Assembly (NCBI RefSeq): GCF_900100305.1
Contig: NZ_FNEY01000008.1
Coordinates: 1 to 64,000, forward strand
Direction of reading: 5' to 3'
Length of the DNA stretch: 64,000 nucleotides
DNA from: Paracidovorax citrulli
GTDB taxonomy: Bacteria; Pseudomonadota; Gammaproteobacteria; Burkholderiales; Burkholderiaceae_C
This document shows, piece after piece, positions 18,145-27,563 of this stretch (positions are counted from its first letter, which is position 1; each line of letters opens with the position of its first letter). A model generated the notes under the pieces. That model saw nothing but the letters and a program-made list of their open reading frames with translations. It had not been told where the DNA came from and made no database searches. The position numbers were made by a program, and so were the translations under genes.

Positions 18145-19176
18145 ATGATGAAATTCTGGTCTGTGGCTTTGGTGGCGATGCTCGCGGTGGTGCACCTCGA
18201 TGCCGACGCCCGCCGCATGGGCGGCGGCAAGTCGGTGGGCAAGCAGTCGAGCAACGTGACGCAGCGCGAGGCCGCGACCCCGCCGGCCACGCCCGCGGGC
18301 CCCACGCAGAACGCGGTGGGCAACAGCCCCGCCAACGCAGCCGCGGCGAAGCCGGCGGCGGCACCGAACGCGGCGCCCGCCGCCGCCCCCAAGAAGCCGT
18401 GGGGCGCGATGCTGGGCGGCCTGGCCGCGGGCCTGGGCCTGGCGTGGCTGGCCCACTCCCTCGGCCTGGGCGAGGCCTTCGGCAATTTCCTGCTGATCGC
18501 GCTGCTCGCGCTCGTGGCCTTCGCGGTGATCGGCATGGTCATGCGTTCGCGCAGGCCTTCTTCCGCTGCGGCGATGGGCGGCGCGCCCTTCGCCTTCCAG
18601 GGGGCCGGGTCCGCATCCCCCTCCGATGCGGCCGTACCCCGGCAGTACAGCCCGCAGAACGTGGGCAACGATGCCTCCGCGCGCCCCTTCGAGCGCAGCG
18701 GCATGGCGTTCGACGCGTCCCGTACCGGCGGCGCGGGCAGCGGGGTGGTGATCGGCTCGGGCCTGTCCGGTTCGCAGAACTGGGGTATTCCCGCCGACTT
18801 CGACACGCAGGGCTTCCTGGACGCCGCCAAGCGCAACTTCGTGACGCTGCAGGCCGCCTGGGACCGCTCGGACATCGCCACGCTGCGCTCGATGATGACC
18901 GACAGCATGGTCGATGAGATCCGCGCGCAGCTCGGCGAGCGCGAAGCCCTGCGCGGTGCCAGCCAGCCCAACCACACGGACGTGGTGATGCTGGAGGCGC
19001 AGCTGCTGGGCATCGAGGACCTGGGCGACGGCTACATGGCCAGCGTCGAGTTCTCCGGCATGATCCGCGAGGAGCTCTCTGCCGGCCCGAGCCCGTTCCG
19101 CGAGGTCTGGAACATGACCAAGCCCAAGAGCGGCACCAGCGGCTGGCTGGTGGCGGGCGTGCAGGCGCTCCAGTGA
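18145..19176 (+). CDS. Tim44-like domain inner-membrane protein
   Basis: The 343-residue protein has a signal peptide (MMKFWSVALVAMLAVVHLDADA), a low-complexity Ala/Pro linker (about 40-90), and two hydrophobic segments (about 92-135: GAMLGGLAAGLGLAWLAH and FLLIALLALVAFAVIGMVM). A C-terminal Tim44-like/MBA1-type domain follows (about 215-343), with WGIPADFDTQGFLDAAKRNF and FREVWNMTKPKSG. In mitochondria this fold binds membranes and helps preprotein import; the bacterial role is not established. GTGGAGA precedes the ATG by four bases. It sits between ubiE and ubiJ in the same direction. Confidence 0.87.
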   Translation: MMKFWSVALVAMLAVVHLDADARRMGGGKSVGKQSSNVTQREAATPPATPAGPTQNAVGNSPANAAAAKPAAAPNAAPAAAPKKPWGAMLGGLAAGLGLAWLAHSLGLGEAFGNFLLIALLALVAFAVIGMVMRSRRPSSAAAMGGAPFAFQGAGSASPSDAAVPRQYSPQNVGNDASARPFERSGMAFDASRTGGAGSGVVIGSGLSGSQNWGIPADFDTQGFLDAAKRNFVTLQAAWDRSDIATLRSMMTDSMVDEIRAQLGEREALRGASQPNHTDVVMLEAQLLGIEDLGDGYMASVEFSGMIREELSAGPSPFREVWNMTKPKSGTSGWLVAGVQALQ

Positions 19177-19187
19177 AACCGGCGGGG

Positions 19188-19211
19188 CCGGTCCGCCGCG
19201 CGGCGGGCCGG
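19188..19211 (+). terminator. GC-rich hairpin between the Tim44-like gene and ubiJ (terminator-like, no T-tract)
   Basis: About ten base pairs form around the palindromic core CCGCCGCGCGGCGG, with one G-T wobble. The hairpin begins 11 bases after the Tim44-like stop. Without a T-run it may stabilise the 3' end or weaken read-through into ubiJ rather than terminate. Confidence 0.3.
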
Positions 19212-19283
19212 GCTCCAATGGCACGGACCGTGTACGGGCAAGCTTTCGGGCATCCGGGCGAGTTCGGGGAATAATCGGGGACT

Positions 19284-19874
19284 ATGGCAGCACCACAGTC
19301 CCCTTTTTCGTTCCTGGACGGGCTCTTCGAGCGCCTGGCCAGCGGCCCCCAGCCCCCGCAATGGCTGGTGCATGAGGTGCAGCACCGCCTGGTGCTGCTC
19401 GTCAACCACGTGCTCATGCAGGAACCCGAGGCCATGGAGCGGCTCGTGCGCCAGAGCGGCAGCGTGGCGCGCGTGCAGTGGCGCATCTACTCCATGTCGC
19501 TGCGCGTGACGCCGGCCGGCCTGTTCGATCTGGCTGGCGAGGCGGCGGTGCCCGACCTGCGCATGGAGATCACCGACATGTCGCCGCTGGCGCTCGCCCA
19601 GGCCGCCCTGCGCGGCGACAAGCCCGCCATCCGCATCGAAGGCGACGTGCAGCTGGCGGCCGAGATCCAGTGGCTGGTGGACCACGTGCGCTGGGATCTC
19701 GAGGAAGATCTTTCGCGCCTGCTCGGCGACGCGCCGGCGCATGCGATATGCACGGCCGCCCGGCGTGCCGCGCAGGCGCTCAGGCAGTTCGTCGGCATGC
19801 GCATGGGAGGACGCCCCGCAGCGGGCGGCACCGCCCAGGCGGCCGCTCCCGCTTCCGATCGCGGCGTTCCATGA
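19284..19874 (+). CDS. ubiJ: Ubiquinone biosynthesis accessory factor UbiJ (SCP2 domain)
   Basis: The 196-residue protein starts [20 protein letters not shown] and carries an N-terminal SCP2 lipid-binding domain (about 20-120, with [20 protein letters not shown] and [21 protein letters not shown]). Its helical C-terminus contains [17 protein letters not shown]. UbiJ binds ubiquinone precursors and helps organise the soluble Ubi complex. The stop overlaps the ubiB start (ATGA), consistent with coupled translation. Confidence 0.9.
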   Translation: MAAPQSPFSFLDGLFERLASGPQPPQWLVHEVQHRLVLLVNHVLMQEPEAMERLVRQSGSVARVQWRIYSMSLRVTPAGLFDLAGEAAVPDLRMEITDMSPLALAQAALRGDKPAIRIEGDVQLAAEIQWLVDHVRWDLEEDLSRLLGDAPAHAICTAARRAAQALRQFVGMRMGGRPAAGGTAQAAAPASDRGVP

Positions 19875-21439
19875 GCCGCCTTTTCCGCGGCGCCACCATC
19901 GTCTGGGTGGTGCTGCGCTATGGACTGGATGAGCTGGTACTGACGAGCTTCCAGAAGCCGTGGCTGCGGCTGCTGGCACGCATCGTCTCCTTCGGCCGCA
20001 AGCTGGACGCGCCGCGCGGACAGCGCCTGCGCGAGGCCCTCGAGCGGCTGGGGCCCATCTTCGTGAAGTTCGGGCAGGTGCTGTCCACGCGGCGCGACCT
20101 GCTGCCGCCGGACATCGCCAACGAACTGGCGCTGCTGCAGGACCGCGTTCCGCCCTTCGACCCGGACGTGGCCGTGGCCACCATCGAACGCGCCTTCCGC
20201 CGGCCGGTGGGCGAGGTGTTCGTCTCGTTCGAGCGCGTGCCGGTGGCGAGCGCATCCATCGCGCAGGTGCATTTCGCCATCGTGCGCGACCGCCACGGCG
20301 TGGAGCGCGAGGTGGCCGTGAAGGTGCTGCGGCCCGGCATGCTGCCCGTGATCGACAACGACCTGGGCCTCATGCGCGCCATGGCCGGCTGGGTGGAGAG
20401 CCTGTCGGCCGACGGCAAGCGCCTGAAGCCGCGGCAGGTGGTGGCGGAGTTCGACAACTACCTGCACGACGAGCTGGACCTGATCCGCGAGGCCGCCAAT
20501 GCCGCGCAGCTGCGCCGCAACATGGAGGGACTGGGCCTGGTGCGCATCCCGGAGATCCTCTGGGACTTCTGCCACCCGGAAGTGCTGGTGATGGAGCGCA
20601 TGAAGGGCGTGCCGATCAGCCAGATCGAGCGGCTGCGCGCGGCCGGGGTGGACATCCGCCAGCTGGCGCGCGACGGCGTCACCATCTTCTTCACCCAGGT
20701 CTTCCGCGACGGCTTCTTCCACGCGGACATGCACCCGGGCAACATCCAGGTGAGCCTGGAGCCGGGTTCGTTCGGCCGCTACATCTCGCTGGATTTCGGC
20801 ATCGTCGGCTCGCTCACCGAGTTCGACAAGGAATACCTCGCCCAGAACTTCACCGCCTTCTTCCGCCGCGACTACAAGCGCGTGGCGGAGCTGCACGTGG
20901 AGAGCGGCTGGGTGCCGGCCGACACGCGCATCAACGAACTGGAGTCGGCCATCCGCGCCGTCTGCGAGCCGTACTTCGACCGCCCGCTCAAGGAGATCTC
21001 GCTCGGCATGGTGCTGATGCGGCTGTTCCAGACCTCGCGGCGCTTCCACGTGGAGATCCAGCCGCAGCTCGTGCTGCTGCAGAAGACGCTGCTCAACATC
21101 GAAGGCCTGGGCCGCCAGCTCGACCCGGAACTGGACCTCTGGAGCACAGCCAAGCCGTTCCTGGAAAAGTGGATGCTCGACCAGATGGGGCCGCAGCGGC
21201 TCTGGCGCGAAGTGAAGGCCGAGTCGCCGCATTTCGCGAAGATGCTGCCTGAGCTGCCGCGCCTGCTGCACGACTACCTGCACCACAAGCCGCACGATCA
21301 CCGGCGCGAGATGCAGGAACTGCTCGCCGAGCAGCGCCGCACCAACCGGCTCCTGCAGAGCATCATCTACGGTGGCATGGGTTTTGTATTGGGACTGCTG
21401 GCGCTGCAGTTCCTGATCCGCATCCGGTTCTTCCACTAA
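19871..21439 (+). CDS. ubiB: Ubiquinone biosynthesis regulatory protein kinase-like UbiB
   Basis: The 522-residue member of the ABC1/ADCK/UbiB family shows the KxGQ motif ([11 protein letters not shown], about residue 66), the A-rich loop ([10 protein letters not shown], about 125) and the lysine in VAVKVLRP. The catalytic loop is HADMHPGNI (about 284) and the metal motif is LDFG (about 307). A pair of C-terminal transmembrane helices ([18 protein letters not shown]) anchors it in the inner membrane. UbiB is needed for ubiquinone synthesis, probably as an ATPase that moves lipid intermediates. It overlaps ubiJ by four bases. Confidence 0.96.
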   Translation: MSRLFRGATIVWVVLRYGLDELVLTSFQKPWLRLLARIVSFGRKLDAPRGQRLREALERLGPIFVKFGQVLSTRRDLLPPDIANELALLQDRVPPFDPDVAVATIERAFRRPVGEVFVSFERVPVASASIAQVHFAIVRDRHGVEREVAVKVLRPGMLPVIDNDLGLMRAMAGWVESLSADGKRLKPRQVVAEFDNYLHDELDLIREAANAAQLRRNMEGLGLVRIPEILWDFCHPEVLVMERMKGVPISQIERLRAAGVDIRQLARDGVTIFFTQVFRDGFFHADMHPGNIQVSLEPGSFGRYISLDFGIVGSLTEFDKEYLAQNFTAFFRRDYKRVAELHVESGWVPADTRINELESAIRAVCEPYFDRPLKEISLGMVLMRLFQTSRRFHVEIQPQLVLLQKTLLNIEGLGRQLDPELDLWSTAKPFLEKWMLDQMGPQRLWREVKAESPHFAKMLPELPRLLHDYLHHKPHDHRREMQELLAEQRRTNRLLQSIIYGGMGFVLGLLALQFLIRIRFFH

Positions 21440-21510
21440 AGCCCCCCGCAGCGCCGCCTGCGCATTCCCTTTCCCGACAACCCTCACTTCGCGACATCGA
21501 GGAGCATGCC

Positions 21511-22956
21511 GTGCTGCTGACCCTGGTCATCGTCTATCTGCTGGTCACCATCGCCATCGGGCTGGTGGCGGCCAAGCGTGTCAAGAACACGGCGGATTTC
21601 GCCATTGCCGGGCGCAACCTGCCGCTCTACATGATCATCACCACCACCTTCGCGACGTGGTTCGGTTCGGAGACGGTGCTGGGCATCCCCGCCAAGTTCA
21701 TCCAGGGCGGCCTGGGCAACGTGGTGGAGGATCCCTTCGGCGCCGGCTTCTGCCTGATCCTGGTGGGCATCTTCTTCGCCGCGAAGCTCTACCGCATGAC
21801 GCTGCTCACGATCAGCGACTACTACCGCGAGCGCTACGGCCGGGCGGTGGAGGTGATCTGCTCGCTCATCATCATGTTGAGCTACCTGGGCTGGGTCGCG
21901 GCGCAGGTGACGGCGCTGGGGCTGGTGTTCAACCTGCTGTCGGGCGGCGCCATCAGCATTCCGGTGGGCATGACGATCGGGGTGGCATCCATCCTCGCCT
22001 ACACGCTCTTCGGCGGCATGTGGTCGGTGGCGGTGACCGATTTCATCCAGATGATCATCCTGGTGGCGGGCCTGGCCATCATCGCGGTCTTCGCGGGCGA
22101 GATGGCGGGCGGGGCCGGCAAGGTGATCGATTTCGCGGCCAGCCGCGACCTGTTCCGCTTCCTGCCGGAGCCTGAATTCCACGACGTGGTGTTCTTCATC
22201 GCGGCCGGCATCACCATGATGTTCGGGTCGATCCCGCAGCAGGACGTATTTCAGCGCGTGATGTCCGCCAACAACCTGAAGGCCGCCACGCGCGGGCCCG
22301 TCATCGGCGGCATCTGCTACATCCTGTTCGCCTTCGTGCCCATGTTCCTCGTGGCCAGCGCGCTCATCATCATGCCGGCGGAGACGGCGGCGCTGCTCCA
22401 GGACGATCCGCAGAAGGTGCTCCCCGCGCTGGTGCTCGAGAAGATGCCCTTCGTGATGCAGGTGCTCTTCTTTGGTGCGCTGCTGTCGGCGCTCAAGTCC
22501 ACCGCCTCGGCCACGCTGCTGGCGCCCAGCGTCACGTTCACCGAGAACATCTGGCGCCAGTTCCGCCCCTCCATGACCGACCGCGAGCACCTGCGCACCA
22601 TGCGCATCAGCACCCTGGTGTTCAGCCTGCTGGTGCTGGCGTATTCGATCCGCATGCAGGGCACGTCCATCTACGAACTGGTGTCCGGCGCCTACCAGGT
22701 GCCGCTGGTCGGCGCCTTCGTGCCGCTGGTGTTCGGCCTGTACTGGAAGCGTGCCACGACCCAGGGCGCGCTGTGCGCCATCGTGCTGGGCCTGGGCTTC
22801 TGGCTGGCGTTCATGGCGCTGCCCGCGGGCGAGGTGTTCCCGGCGCAACTGGCCGGCGTGCTGGCCGCCGTCGCGGGCATGCTCGCCGGCTCGCTGGCAC
22901 CCCAGTGGGTGGGTAACCGCCACGGATCCCACCACCGCGTGGTCGGTGCGGAGTGA
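21511..22956 (+). CDS. Sodium:solute symporter family protein
   Basis: The 481-residue integral membrane protein of the SSS family has about 13 predicted helices. The N-terminal helix is LLTLVIVYLLVTIAIGLVAAK, and the SSS pattern FAIAGRNLPLYMIITTTFATWFG-like region and FGGMWSVAVTDFIQ are visible. It imports an unknown solute with sodium. The start is the GTG at 21511, six bases after CGAGGAG; the nearby ATG at 21506 is out of frame. It lies 71 bp after ubiB and may be read from the same transcript, but it is unlikely to belong to the quinone pathway. Confidence 0.85.
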   Translation: MLLTLVIVYLLVTIAIGLVAAKRVKNTADFAIAGRNLPLYMIITTTFATWFGSETVLGIPAKFIQGGLGNVVEDPFGAGFCLILVGIFFAAKLYRMTLLTISDYYRERYGRAVEVICSLIIMLSYLGWVAAQVTALGLVFNLLSGGAISIPVGMTIGVASILAYTLFGGMWSVAVTDFIQMIILVAGLAIIAVFAGEMAGGAGKVIDFAASRDLFRFLPEPEFHDVVFFIAAGITMMFGSIPQQDVFQRVMSANNLKAATRGPVIGGICYILFAFVPMFLVASALIIMPAETAALLQDDPQKVLPALVLEKMPFVMQVLFFGALLSALKSTASATLLAPSVTFTENIWRQFRPSMTDREHLRTMRISTLVFSLLVLAYSIRMQGTSIYELVSGAYQVPLVGAFVPLVFGLYWKRATTQGALCAIVLGLGFWLAFMALPAGEVFPAQLAGVLAAVAGMLAGSLAPQWVGNRHGSHHRVVGAE

Positions 22957-23016
22957 GCCTCAGGGGGCCGCGCGGGCCGCGAAATGAGGGCTGGCAGGGG
23001 TGCCGGAGCGCCTGCC

Positions 23017-23022
23017 TATAAT
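23017..23022 (+). promoter_or_regulatory. Consensus -10 (TATAAT) before fmdB-DUF502-aspS
   Basis: A perfect TATAAT lies 49 bases upstream of the FmdB start in the gap after the symporter. No good -35 is seen at 16-18 bases. It is the likely promoter of the zinc-ribbon/DUF502/aspS run. Confidence 0.5.
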
Positions 23023-23070
23023 TGAAGGTTTTGCAAACCCTCCTTCGCGCCTTGAATAGCACGGTAAAAA

Positions 23071-23409
23071 ATGCCTATCTATGCCTATAAATGCGGCTCC
23101 TGTGGCCATGCCAAGGATGTGCTGCAGAAGATCTCCGATGCCCCGCTCACGGTCTGCCCCGCCTGTGGCGCCGAGACGTTCTCCAAGCAGGTCACGGCCG
23201 CCGGCTTCCAGCTCAAGGGCTCGGGCTGGTACGTGACCGATTTCCGCGGCGGCAACGGCGGCGGCGCCAGCGCCCCGGCTCCGGCCGCGGAAGGCGCCGC
23301 GGCGCCCGCGCCTGCCCCCGCGGCGCCCGCGCCTGCCCCCGCGGCGGCACCCGCACCGGCACCGGCTGCTCCCGCCGCGGCGCCCGCCGCCCCCACCTCC
23401 AAGAGCTGA
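23071..23409 (+). CDS. FmdB-type zinc-ribbon protein with Ala/Pro tail
   Basis: The 112-residue protein starts MPIYAYKCGSCGHAKDVLQK and continues TVCPACGAETFSKQVT, giving two CxxC knuckles of the FmdB/CxxC_CXXC regulatory-protein family. These proteins probably bind zinc; their role is poorly known. From about residue 68 it becomes an Ala/Pro low-complexity tail encoded partly by a 21-bp tandem duplication. It lies upstream of DUF502 (9 bp) and aspS, a conserved beta-proteobacterial order. Confidence 0.9.
   Translation: MPIYAYKCGSCGHAKDVLQKISDAPLTVCPACGAETFSKQVTAAGFQLKGSGWYVTDFRGGNGGGASAPAPAAEGAAAPAPAPAAPAPAPAAAPAPAPAAPAAAPAAPTSKS
23299..23340 (+). repeat. Tandem 21-bp duplication in the FmdB Ala/Pro tail
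   Basis: Two exact copies of a 21-bp unit (23299-23319 and 23320-23340) encode the Ala/Pro repeats. Being a multiple of three, copy changes keep the frame, so the tail length is likely to vary between strains. Confidence 0.85.
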
Positions 23410-23418
23410 ACGTCCTCG

Positions 23419-24039
23419 ATGTCCGCTTTGCGCAAATGGCTGTTCACGGGCCTGCTGGTGATCGTTCCGGGCGTGATCACCGCCTGGGTCCTGCACTGGA
23501 TCATCAGCACGCTCGACCAGACCCTGCAGATCCTGCCGGAGAACTGGCAGCCCGACCGGCTGCTGGGCTTCCACATCCCCGGCTTCGGGGTGCTGCTCAC
23601 GTTCGCGATCCTGCTCACCGTGGGCGCGCTGGCGAGCAACTTCGCCGGCCGCAAGCTGGTGGAGTGGGGCGACCGGCTCGTGAGCCGCATCCCCGTGGTG
23701 CGCTCGATCTATTCGAGCGTCAAGCAGGTCTCGGACACGCTGTTCTCCGAAAGCGGCAACGCCTTCCGCACGGCGGTGCTCGTGCAGTGGCCGCGCGAGG
23801 GCGTCTGGACCGTCGCCTTCATCACGGGGGCGCCGAGCGGCGAAGTGGCCGCCTACCTGCGTGACGGCTACGTCAGCGTGTACGTGCCGACGACGCCCAA
23901 TCCCACCGGTGGCTATTTCGTGATCCTGCGCAAGAGCGACTGCATCGAGCTCGACATGAGCGTGGACGCCGCGCTGAAGTACATCGTGTCGATGGGCGTG
24001 GTGGCTCCCCCGGACCTCACGCTCACCGATTCCAAGTAA
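23419..24039 (+). CDS. DUF502 membrane protein
   Basis: The 206-residue protein has two transmembrane segments (about 8-28, [20 protein letters not shown], and 53-75, [20 protein letters not shown]). The DUF502 core follows: [35 protein letters not shown], and [13 protein letters not shown]. The family is widespread in bacteria and found in plant chloroplast-related proteins, with no settled biochemical role. Nine bases separate it from fmdB, and it precedes aspS. Confidence 0.9.
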   Translation: MSALRKWLFTGLLVIVPGVITAWVLHWIISTLDQTLQILPENWQPDRLLGFHIPGFGVLLTFAILLTVGALASNFAGRKLVEWGDRLVSRIPVVRSIYSSVKQVSDTLFSESGNAFRTAVLVQWPREGVWTVAFITGAPSGEVAAYLRDGYVSVYVPTTPNPTGGYFVILRKSDCIELDMSVDAALKYIVSMGVVAPPDLTLTDSK

Positions 24040-24054
24040 CCCTTTCCCTTCGGC

Positions 24055-24110
24055 GCGCCCCGCGCGGGCGCCTGATACCTCCCTCCAGTTTGGGCGCCCC
24101 CCGCGGGCGC
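24055..24110. repeat. Paired near-identical GC-rich hairpins between DUF502 and aspS
   Basis: GCGCCCCGCGCGGGCGC (24055-24071) and GCGCCCCCCGCGGGCGC (24094-24110) are 17-base near-copies 22 bases apart, each able to fold on itself. They lie in the aspS leader, the second ending 14 bases before the ATG. They may be a local REP-like pair or a leader structure. Confidence 0.4.
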
Positions 24111-24124
24111 AGGAAGAAGCACCC

Positions 24125-25939
24125 ATGGCCATGCGTTCCCACTATTGCGGTCTCGTCACCGAAGCCCTGATGGGCCAAACCGTCACCCTCGCGGGCTGGG
24201 TGAACCGCCGCCGCGACCATGGCGGCGTGATCTTCATCGACCTGCGCGACCGCGAAGGCAACGTGCAGGTGGTGTGCGACCCGGACCGCGCCGACATGTT
24301 CAAGACGGCCGAGGGCGTGCGCAACGAGTTCTGCGTGCAGGTCAAGGGCCTGGTGCGCGCGCGCCCCGAGGGCACGACCAACGACAGCCTCAAGAGCGGC
24401 AGGATCGAGGTGCTGTGCCACGAGCTGAACGTGCTGAACCCCTCGGTGACGCCCCCGTTCCAGATGGACGACGAGAACCTGTCGGAAACCACGCGCCTCA
24501 CGCACCGCGTGCTCGACCTGCGCCGCCCGTACATGCAGCGCAACCTGATGCTGCGCTACAAGACGGCGATCCAGGTGCGCAACTTCCTGGACAAGGAAGG
24601 CTTCATCGACATCGAGACGCCCATGCTGGGCAAGAGCACGCCCGAGGGCGCGCGCGACTACCTCGTGCCCAGCCGCGTGCACGACGGCCAGTTCTTCGCG
24701 CTGCCGCAGTCGCCCCAGCTCTACAAGCAGATGCTGATGGTGGCCGGCTACGACCGCTACTACCAGATCACCAAGTGCTTCCGCGACGAGGACCTGCGCG
24801 CCGACCGCCAGCCCGAGTTCACGCAGATCGACTGCGAAACCTCGTTCCTGAACGAGGAAGAAATCCGCGCGATCTTCCAGCGCATGGTGACCGAGGTGTT
24901 CAAGACCCAGCTGGACGTGGACCTGGGCGAGTTCCCGATCATGACGTACCAGGACGCGGCGTTCCGCTTCGGCTCCGACAAGCCCGACCTGCGCGTGAAG
25001 CTCGAGTTCACCGAACTGACCGAGGTCATGAAGGACGTGGACTTCAAGGTGTTCTCCGGCGCGGCCAACATGCAGGGCGGCCGGGTGGTGGCCCTGCGCG
25101 TGCCTGGCGGCGCGCGCGAGAACGGCGGCCTGTCGCGTGGCGAGATCGATGCGTACACCGAGTTCGTGAAGATCTACGGCGCCAAGGGGCTGGCCTACAT
25201 CAAGGTCAACGAACTGGCGAAGGGCCGCGACGGCCTGCAGTCGCCCATCGTGAAGAACATCCACGACGCGGCCATCGCCGAGATCCTGAAGCGCACCGGC
25301 GCGCAGGACGGTGACCTGCTGTTCTTCGGCGCCGACAAGACCAAGGTGGTCAACGACGCGATCGGCGCGCTGCGCCTGAAGATCGGTCACAGCGAGTTCG
25401 GCAGGAAGAACGGCCTGTTCGAGAACGTCTGGGCGCCCCTCTGGGTGGTGGACTTCCCGATGTTCGAGTACGACGAGGACGACGCGCGCTGGGTGGCCGT
25501 GCACCATCCCTTCACGAGCCCCAAGGATGGCCATGAAGACCTGATGGATACCGACCCGGGCAAGTGCCTCGCCAAGGCCTACGACATGGTGCTGAACGGC
25601 TGGGAGCTGGGCGGCGGCTCGGTGCGGATCCACCGTGCCGAGGTGCAGAGCAAGGTGTTCGCGGCCCTCAAGCTCACGCCCGAGGACGCCCGCGCCAAGT
25701 TCGGCTACCTGCTGGACGCGCTGCAGTACGGCGCGCCTCCGCATGGCGGCCTCGCCTTCGGCCTGGACCGCCTCATCACGCTGATGACGGGCGCCGAGTC
25801 GATCCGCGACGTGATCGCCTTTCCCAAGACCCAGCGCGCGCAGGACCTGCTCACGCAGGCCCCGAGCCCGGTGGACGAAAAGCAGCTGCGCGAACTGCAC
25901 ATCCGCCTGCGCAACCCGGACGCCGCCAAGGCCGCCTGA
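24125..25939 (+). CDS. aspS: Aspartyl-tRNA synthetase, probably non-discriminating (Asp/Asn)
   Basis: The 604-residue class IIb synthetase has an N-terminal OB-fold ([18 protein letters not shown]), motif 2 ([18 protein letters not shown]), the bacterial GAD insertion, and motif 3 ([15 protein letters not shown]). It attaches aspartate to tRNA-Asp. His 32 in RRDHGG matches the residue that lets the Pseudomonas aeruginosa enzyme also charge tRNA-Asn; discriminating enzymes such as that of E. coli have Leu there. The mischarged product would need GatCAB, which is not in this window. A strong terminator follows the gene. Confidence 0.95.
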   Translation: MAMRSHYCGLVTEALMGQTVTLAGWVNRRRDHGGVIFIDLRDREGNVQVVCDPDRADMFKTAEGVRNEFCVQVKGLVRARPEGTTNDSLKSGRIEVLCHELNVLNPSVTPPFQMDDENLSETTRLTHRVLDLRRPYMQRNLMLRYKTAIQVRNFLDKEGFIDIETPMLGKSTPEGARDYLVPSRVHDGQFFALPQSPQLYKQMLMVAGYDRYYQITKCFRDEDLRADRQPEFTQIDCETSFLNEEEIRAIFQRMVTEVFKTQLDVDLGEFPIMTYQDAAFRFGSDKPDLRVKLEFTELTEVMKDVDFKVFSGAANMQGGRVVALRVPGGARENGGLSRGEIDAYTEFVKIYGAKGLAYIKVNELAKGRDGLQSPIVKNIHDAAIAEILKRTGAQDGDLLFFGADKTKVVNDAIGALRLKIGHSEFGRKNGLFENVWAPLWVVDFPMFEYDEDDARWVAVHHPFTSPKDGHEDLMDTDPGKCLAKAYDMVLNGWELGGGSVRIHRAEVQSKVFAALKLTPEDARAKFGYLLDALQYGAPPHGGLAFGLDRLITLMTGAESIRDVIAFPKTQRAQDLLTQAPSPVDEKQLRELHIRLRNPDAAKAA

Positions 25940-25969
25940 CCGGAGGCCGGCAACGGTTTGACCCGGCAT

Positions 25970-26002
25970 GGCAGGGGCCTCGCGGCTTCTGCCATTTTTT
26001 TT
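25970..26002 (+). terminator. Intrinsic terminator of the aspS operon
   Basis: A 10-bp stem (GGCAGGGGCC with GGCTTCTGCC, including two G-U pairs) around a TCGC loop is followed by A and eight T residues. It begins 30 bases after the aspS stop. The lipoprotein gene therefore most likely has its own promoter, but only 17 bases remain before its ATG, so read-through or overlap with the terminator is possible. Confidence 0.85.
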
Positions 26003-26019
26003 AGCGAGGAACCTGTCAC

Positions 26020-26832
26020 ATGCGGACTTTCGCGAAGGGCGCCGCGGCCCTGGCGGCGGTGCTGGCCCTGGCGGCCTGCGGCGAGAAGAAGACGGAACTG
26101 GGCGAGGGCGGTTCGGTGGTGAGCGGTTCGGCCGGCCCCCAGGGCGCGCGCAACGCCGCGCACGAACTGGTGCGCTGCGACGCACCGGTCGCCACGCTGG
26201 CGCTGGCCGAGAACCCGAACGGCTACGTGATGGGCTCGGCCTACCAGCTGCCGGCGTCGCCCGTGCCGCTGGTCAAGCTGCTCGCCCAGCAGAGCGGATG
26301 TTTCCGCGTGGTGGACCGGTCGGCTGGCCTGCGCGGCACGGTACAGGAGCAGGAACTGCGCGAGGCCGGTGTTCTGCGCAAGGACACCACGGTGCACAAG
26401 GGCCGGGGCTACGAGGCGCAATACACCCTGACGCCGAGCGTCACCTTCAGCGAGCAGGATGCCGGGAGGGGCCTGGGCGGCATCCTCGCGATGATCCCCG
26501 GGCTGCGCGACATGGCCGGCCTCATCGGCCTTGCGGAGCAGGTGAAGTTCAAGGAGGCCCAGACGGCGCTGCTGCTGTCGGACAACGAGACCACGGAGCA
26601 GGTGGCCGCCGCCACGGGCGCTGCCCGCACCACGGACCTGGGCGTGGGCGGCCTGGTGCTGGGCCGCCTGGGCGGCGGCGCCGGGGCCGGCTGGAGCAAC
26701 ACCAACGAGGGCAAGGTGATCGCCGCGGCGTTCCTCGACGCGCACAACCAGCTCGTGGCGCAGGTGCGCGCGCTGCAGGCGAAGGAGTTGCCTCCGGCGG
26801 TGCCGGTGCGCAAAACCGCGGCAGGCAGCTGA
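26020..26832 (+). CDS. CsgG/HfaB-like outer-membrane lipoprotein
   Basis: The 270-residue precursor has a lipoprotein signal with lipobox LAAC (Cys 22). The core resembles the CsgG family: PVPLVKLLAQQSGCFRVVDR, then GTVQEQELREAGVL and YEAQYTLTPSVTFSEQDAGRG. It ends with KVIAAAFLDAHNQLVAQVRAL. CsgG proteins form outer-membrane secretion pores for curli, but related lipoproteins without curli genes are common and of unknown role. No csgA/B/E/F-like gene is adjacent. GCGAGGA precedes the ATG. The match is by pattern only and needs a profile search. Confidence 0.65.
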   Translation: MRTFAKGAAALAAVLALAACGEKKTELGEGGSVVSGSAGPQGARNAAHELVRCDAPVATLALAENPNGYVMGSAYQLPASPVPLVKLLAQQSGCFRVVDRSAGLRGTVQEQELREAGVLRKDTTVHKGRGYEAQYTLTPSVTFSEQDAGRGLGGILAMIPGLRDMAGLIGLAEQVKFKEAQTALLLSDNETTEQVAAATGAARTTDLGVGGLVLGRLGGGAGAGWSNTNEGKVIAAAFLDAHNQLVAQVRALQAKELPPAVPVRKTAAGS

Positions 26833-26990
26833 ACGCCGGCTCAGGGTTGACGAGAGTCCGGCGGGTGCGATTTGCTTACAGTGGTTCGACCTTTCCATGG
26901 CATCGGGGGAGCGGGTGTGTCCCGTGGTGGGTATGCACTCTCTCGTGGCGGGCCGGCGCTGGACCTGGCGGCTTTGATGGCGGCTGGCTG

Positions 26991-27515
26991 ATGCGCCAGG
27001 GATACGTGCGGCCCCAGGCACCTCCATCCCGCGGCGTCGCGGGCTACAAGATTCCCGAGTCGGTGCTGGTGGTGATCCATACGCCTGCCCTCGAGGTGCT
27101 GATGATCCGCCGCGCAGGCGGCGGGGACCCGCACTGGCAGTCCGTCACGGGCAGCAAGGACTGGCCGGAGGAGCCCTTCGAGGCCGCCGCCGTCCGCGAG
27201 GTGTTCGAGGAGACCGGGATCGATGCCCGGGCGCCAGGGCATGTGCTGACGGACTGGTTTCTCGAGAACGAGTACGACATCTGGCCCCAATGGCTGTACC
27301 GCTATGCGCCGGGCGTGGTGCGCAACCGCGAGCGGCTGTTCGGGCTGCGGGTGCCCGCGGGCACGCCGGTGGCGCTGAACCCGCGCGAACATGACGCCTG
27401 GCGGTGGCTGCCCTGGCGCGAGGCCGCGCTGGCCTGTTTCTCGCCGTCGAATGCGGAGGCCTGCCTGTGGCTTCCGCGGTTCGCGGCCTGCGCGAGCCCG
27501 GAAGACCCCGGTTGA
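26991..27515 (+). CDS. nudB: Dihydroneopterin triphosphate pyrophosphohydrolase (Nudix)
   Basis: The 174-residue Nudix hydrolase has a complete Nudix box, GSKDWPEEPFEAAA then REVFEETGI, near residues 54-76, preceded by PHWQSVTGS as in NudB. NudB removes pyrophosphate from dihydroneopterin triphosphate in folate synthesis, the step after FolE, whose gene lies 4 kb downstream. Proximity to aspS is also seen in E. coli (aspS-nudB). The ribosome-binding site is weak. The 158 bp before it hold no gene. Confidence 0.88.
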   Translation: MRQGYVRPQAPPSRGVAGYKIPESVLVVIHTPALEVLMIRRAGGGDPHWQSVTGSKDWPEEPFEAAAVREVFEETGIDARAPGHVLTDWFLENEYDIWPQWLYRYAPGVVRNRERLFGLRVPAGTPVALNPREHDAWRWLPWREAALACFSPSNAEACLWLPRFAACASPEDPG

Positions 27516-27563
27516 CCTCGGGCGGAGAGACCCGCGCCGCTGGCGGATCGTGGCGCCAGGCGC

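Noticed and set aside
21506-21508. ATG just before the symporter as its start
   Set aside because: It is out of frame with the symporter. The GTG at 21511 has the right spacing from GAGGAG.
23299-23340. Direct repeats considered as a CRISPR or mobile-element trace
   Set aside because: There are only two adjacent 21-bp copies, in frame inside a low-complexity protein tail. This is ordinary tandem duplication.
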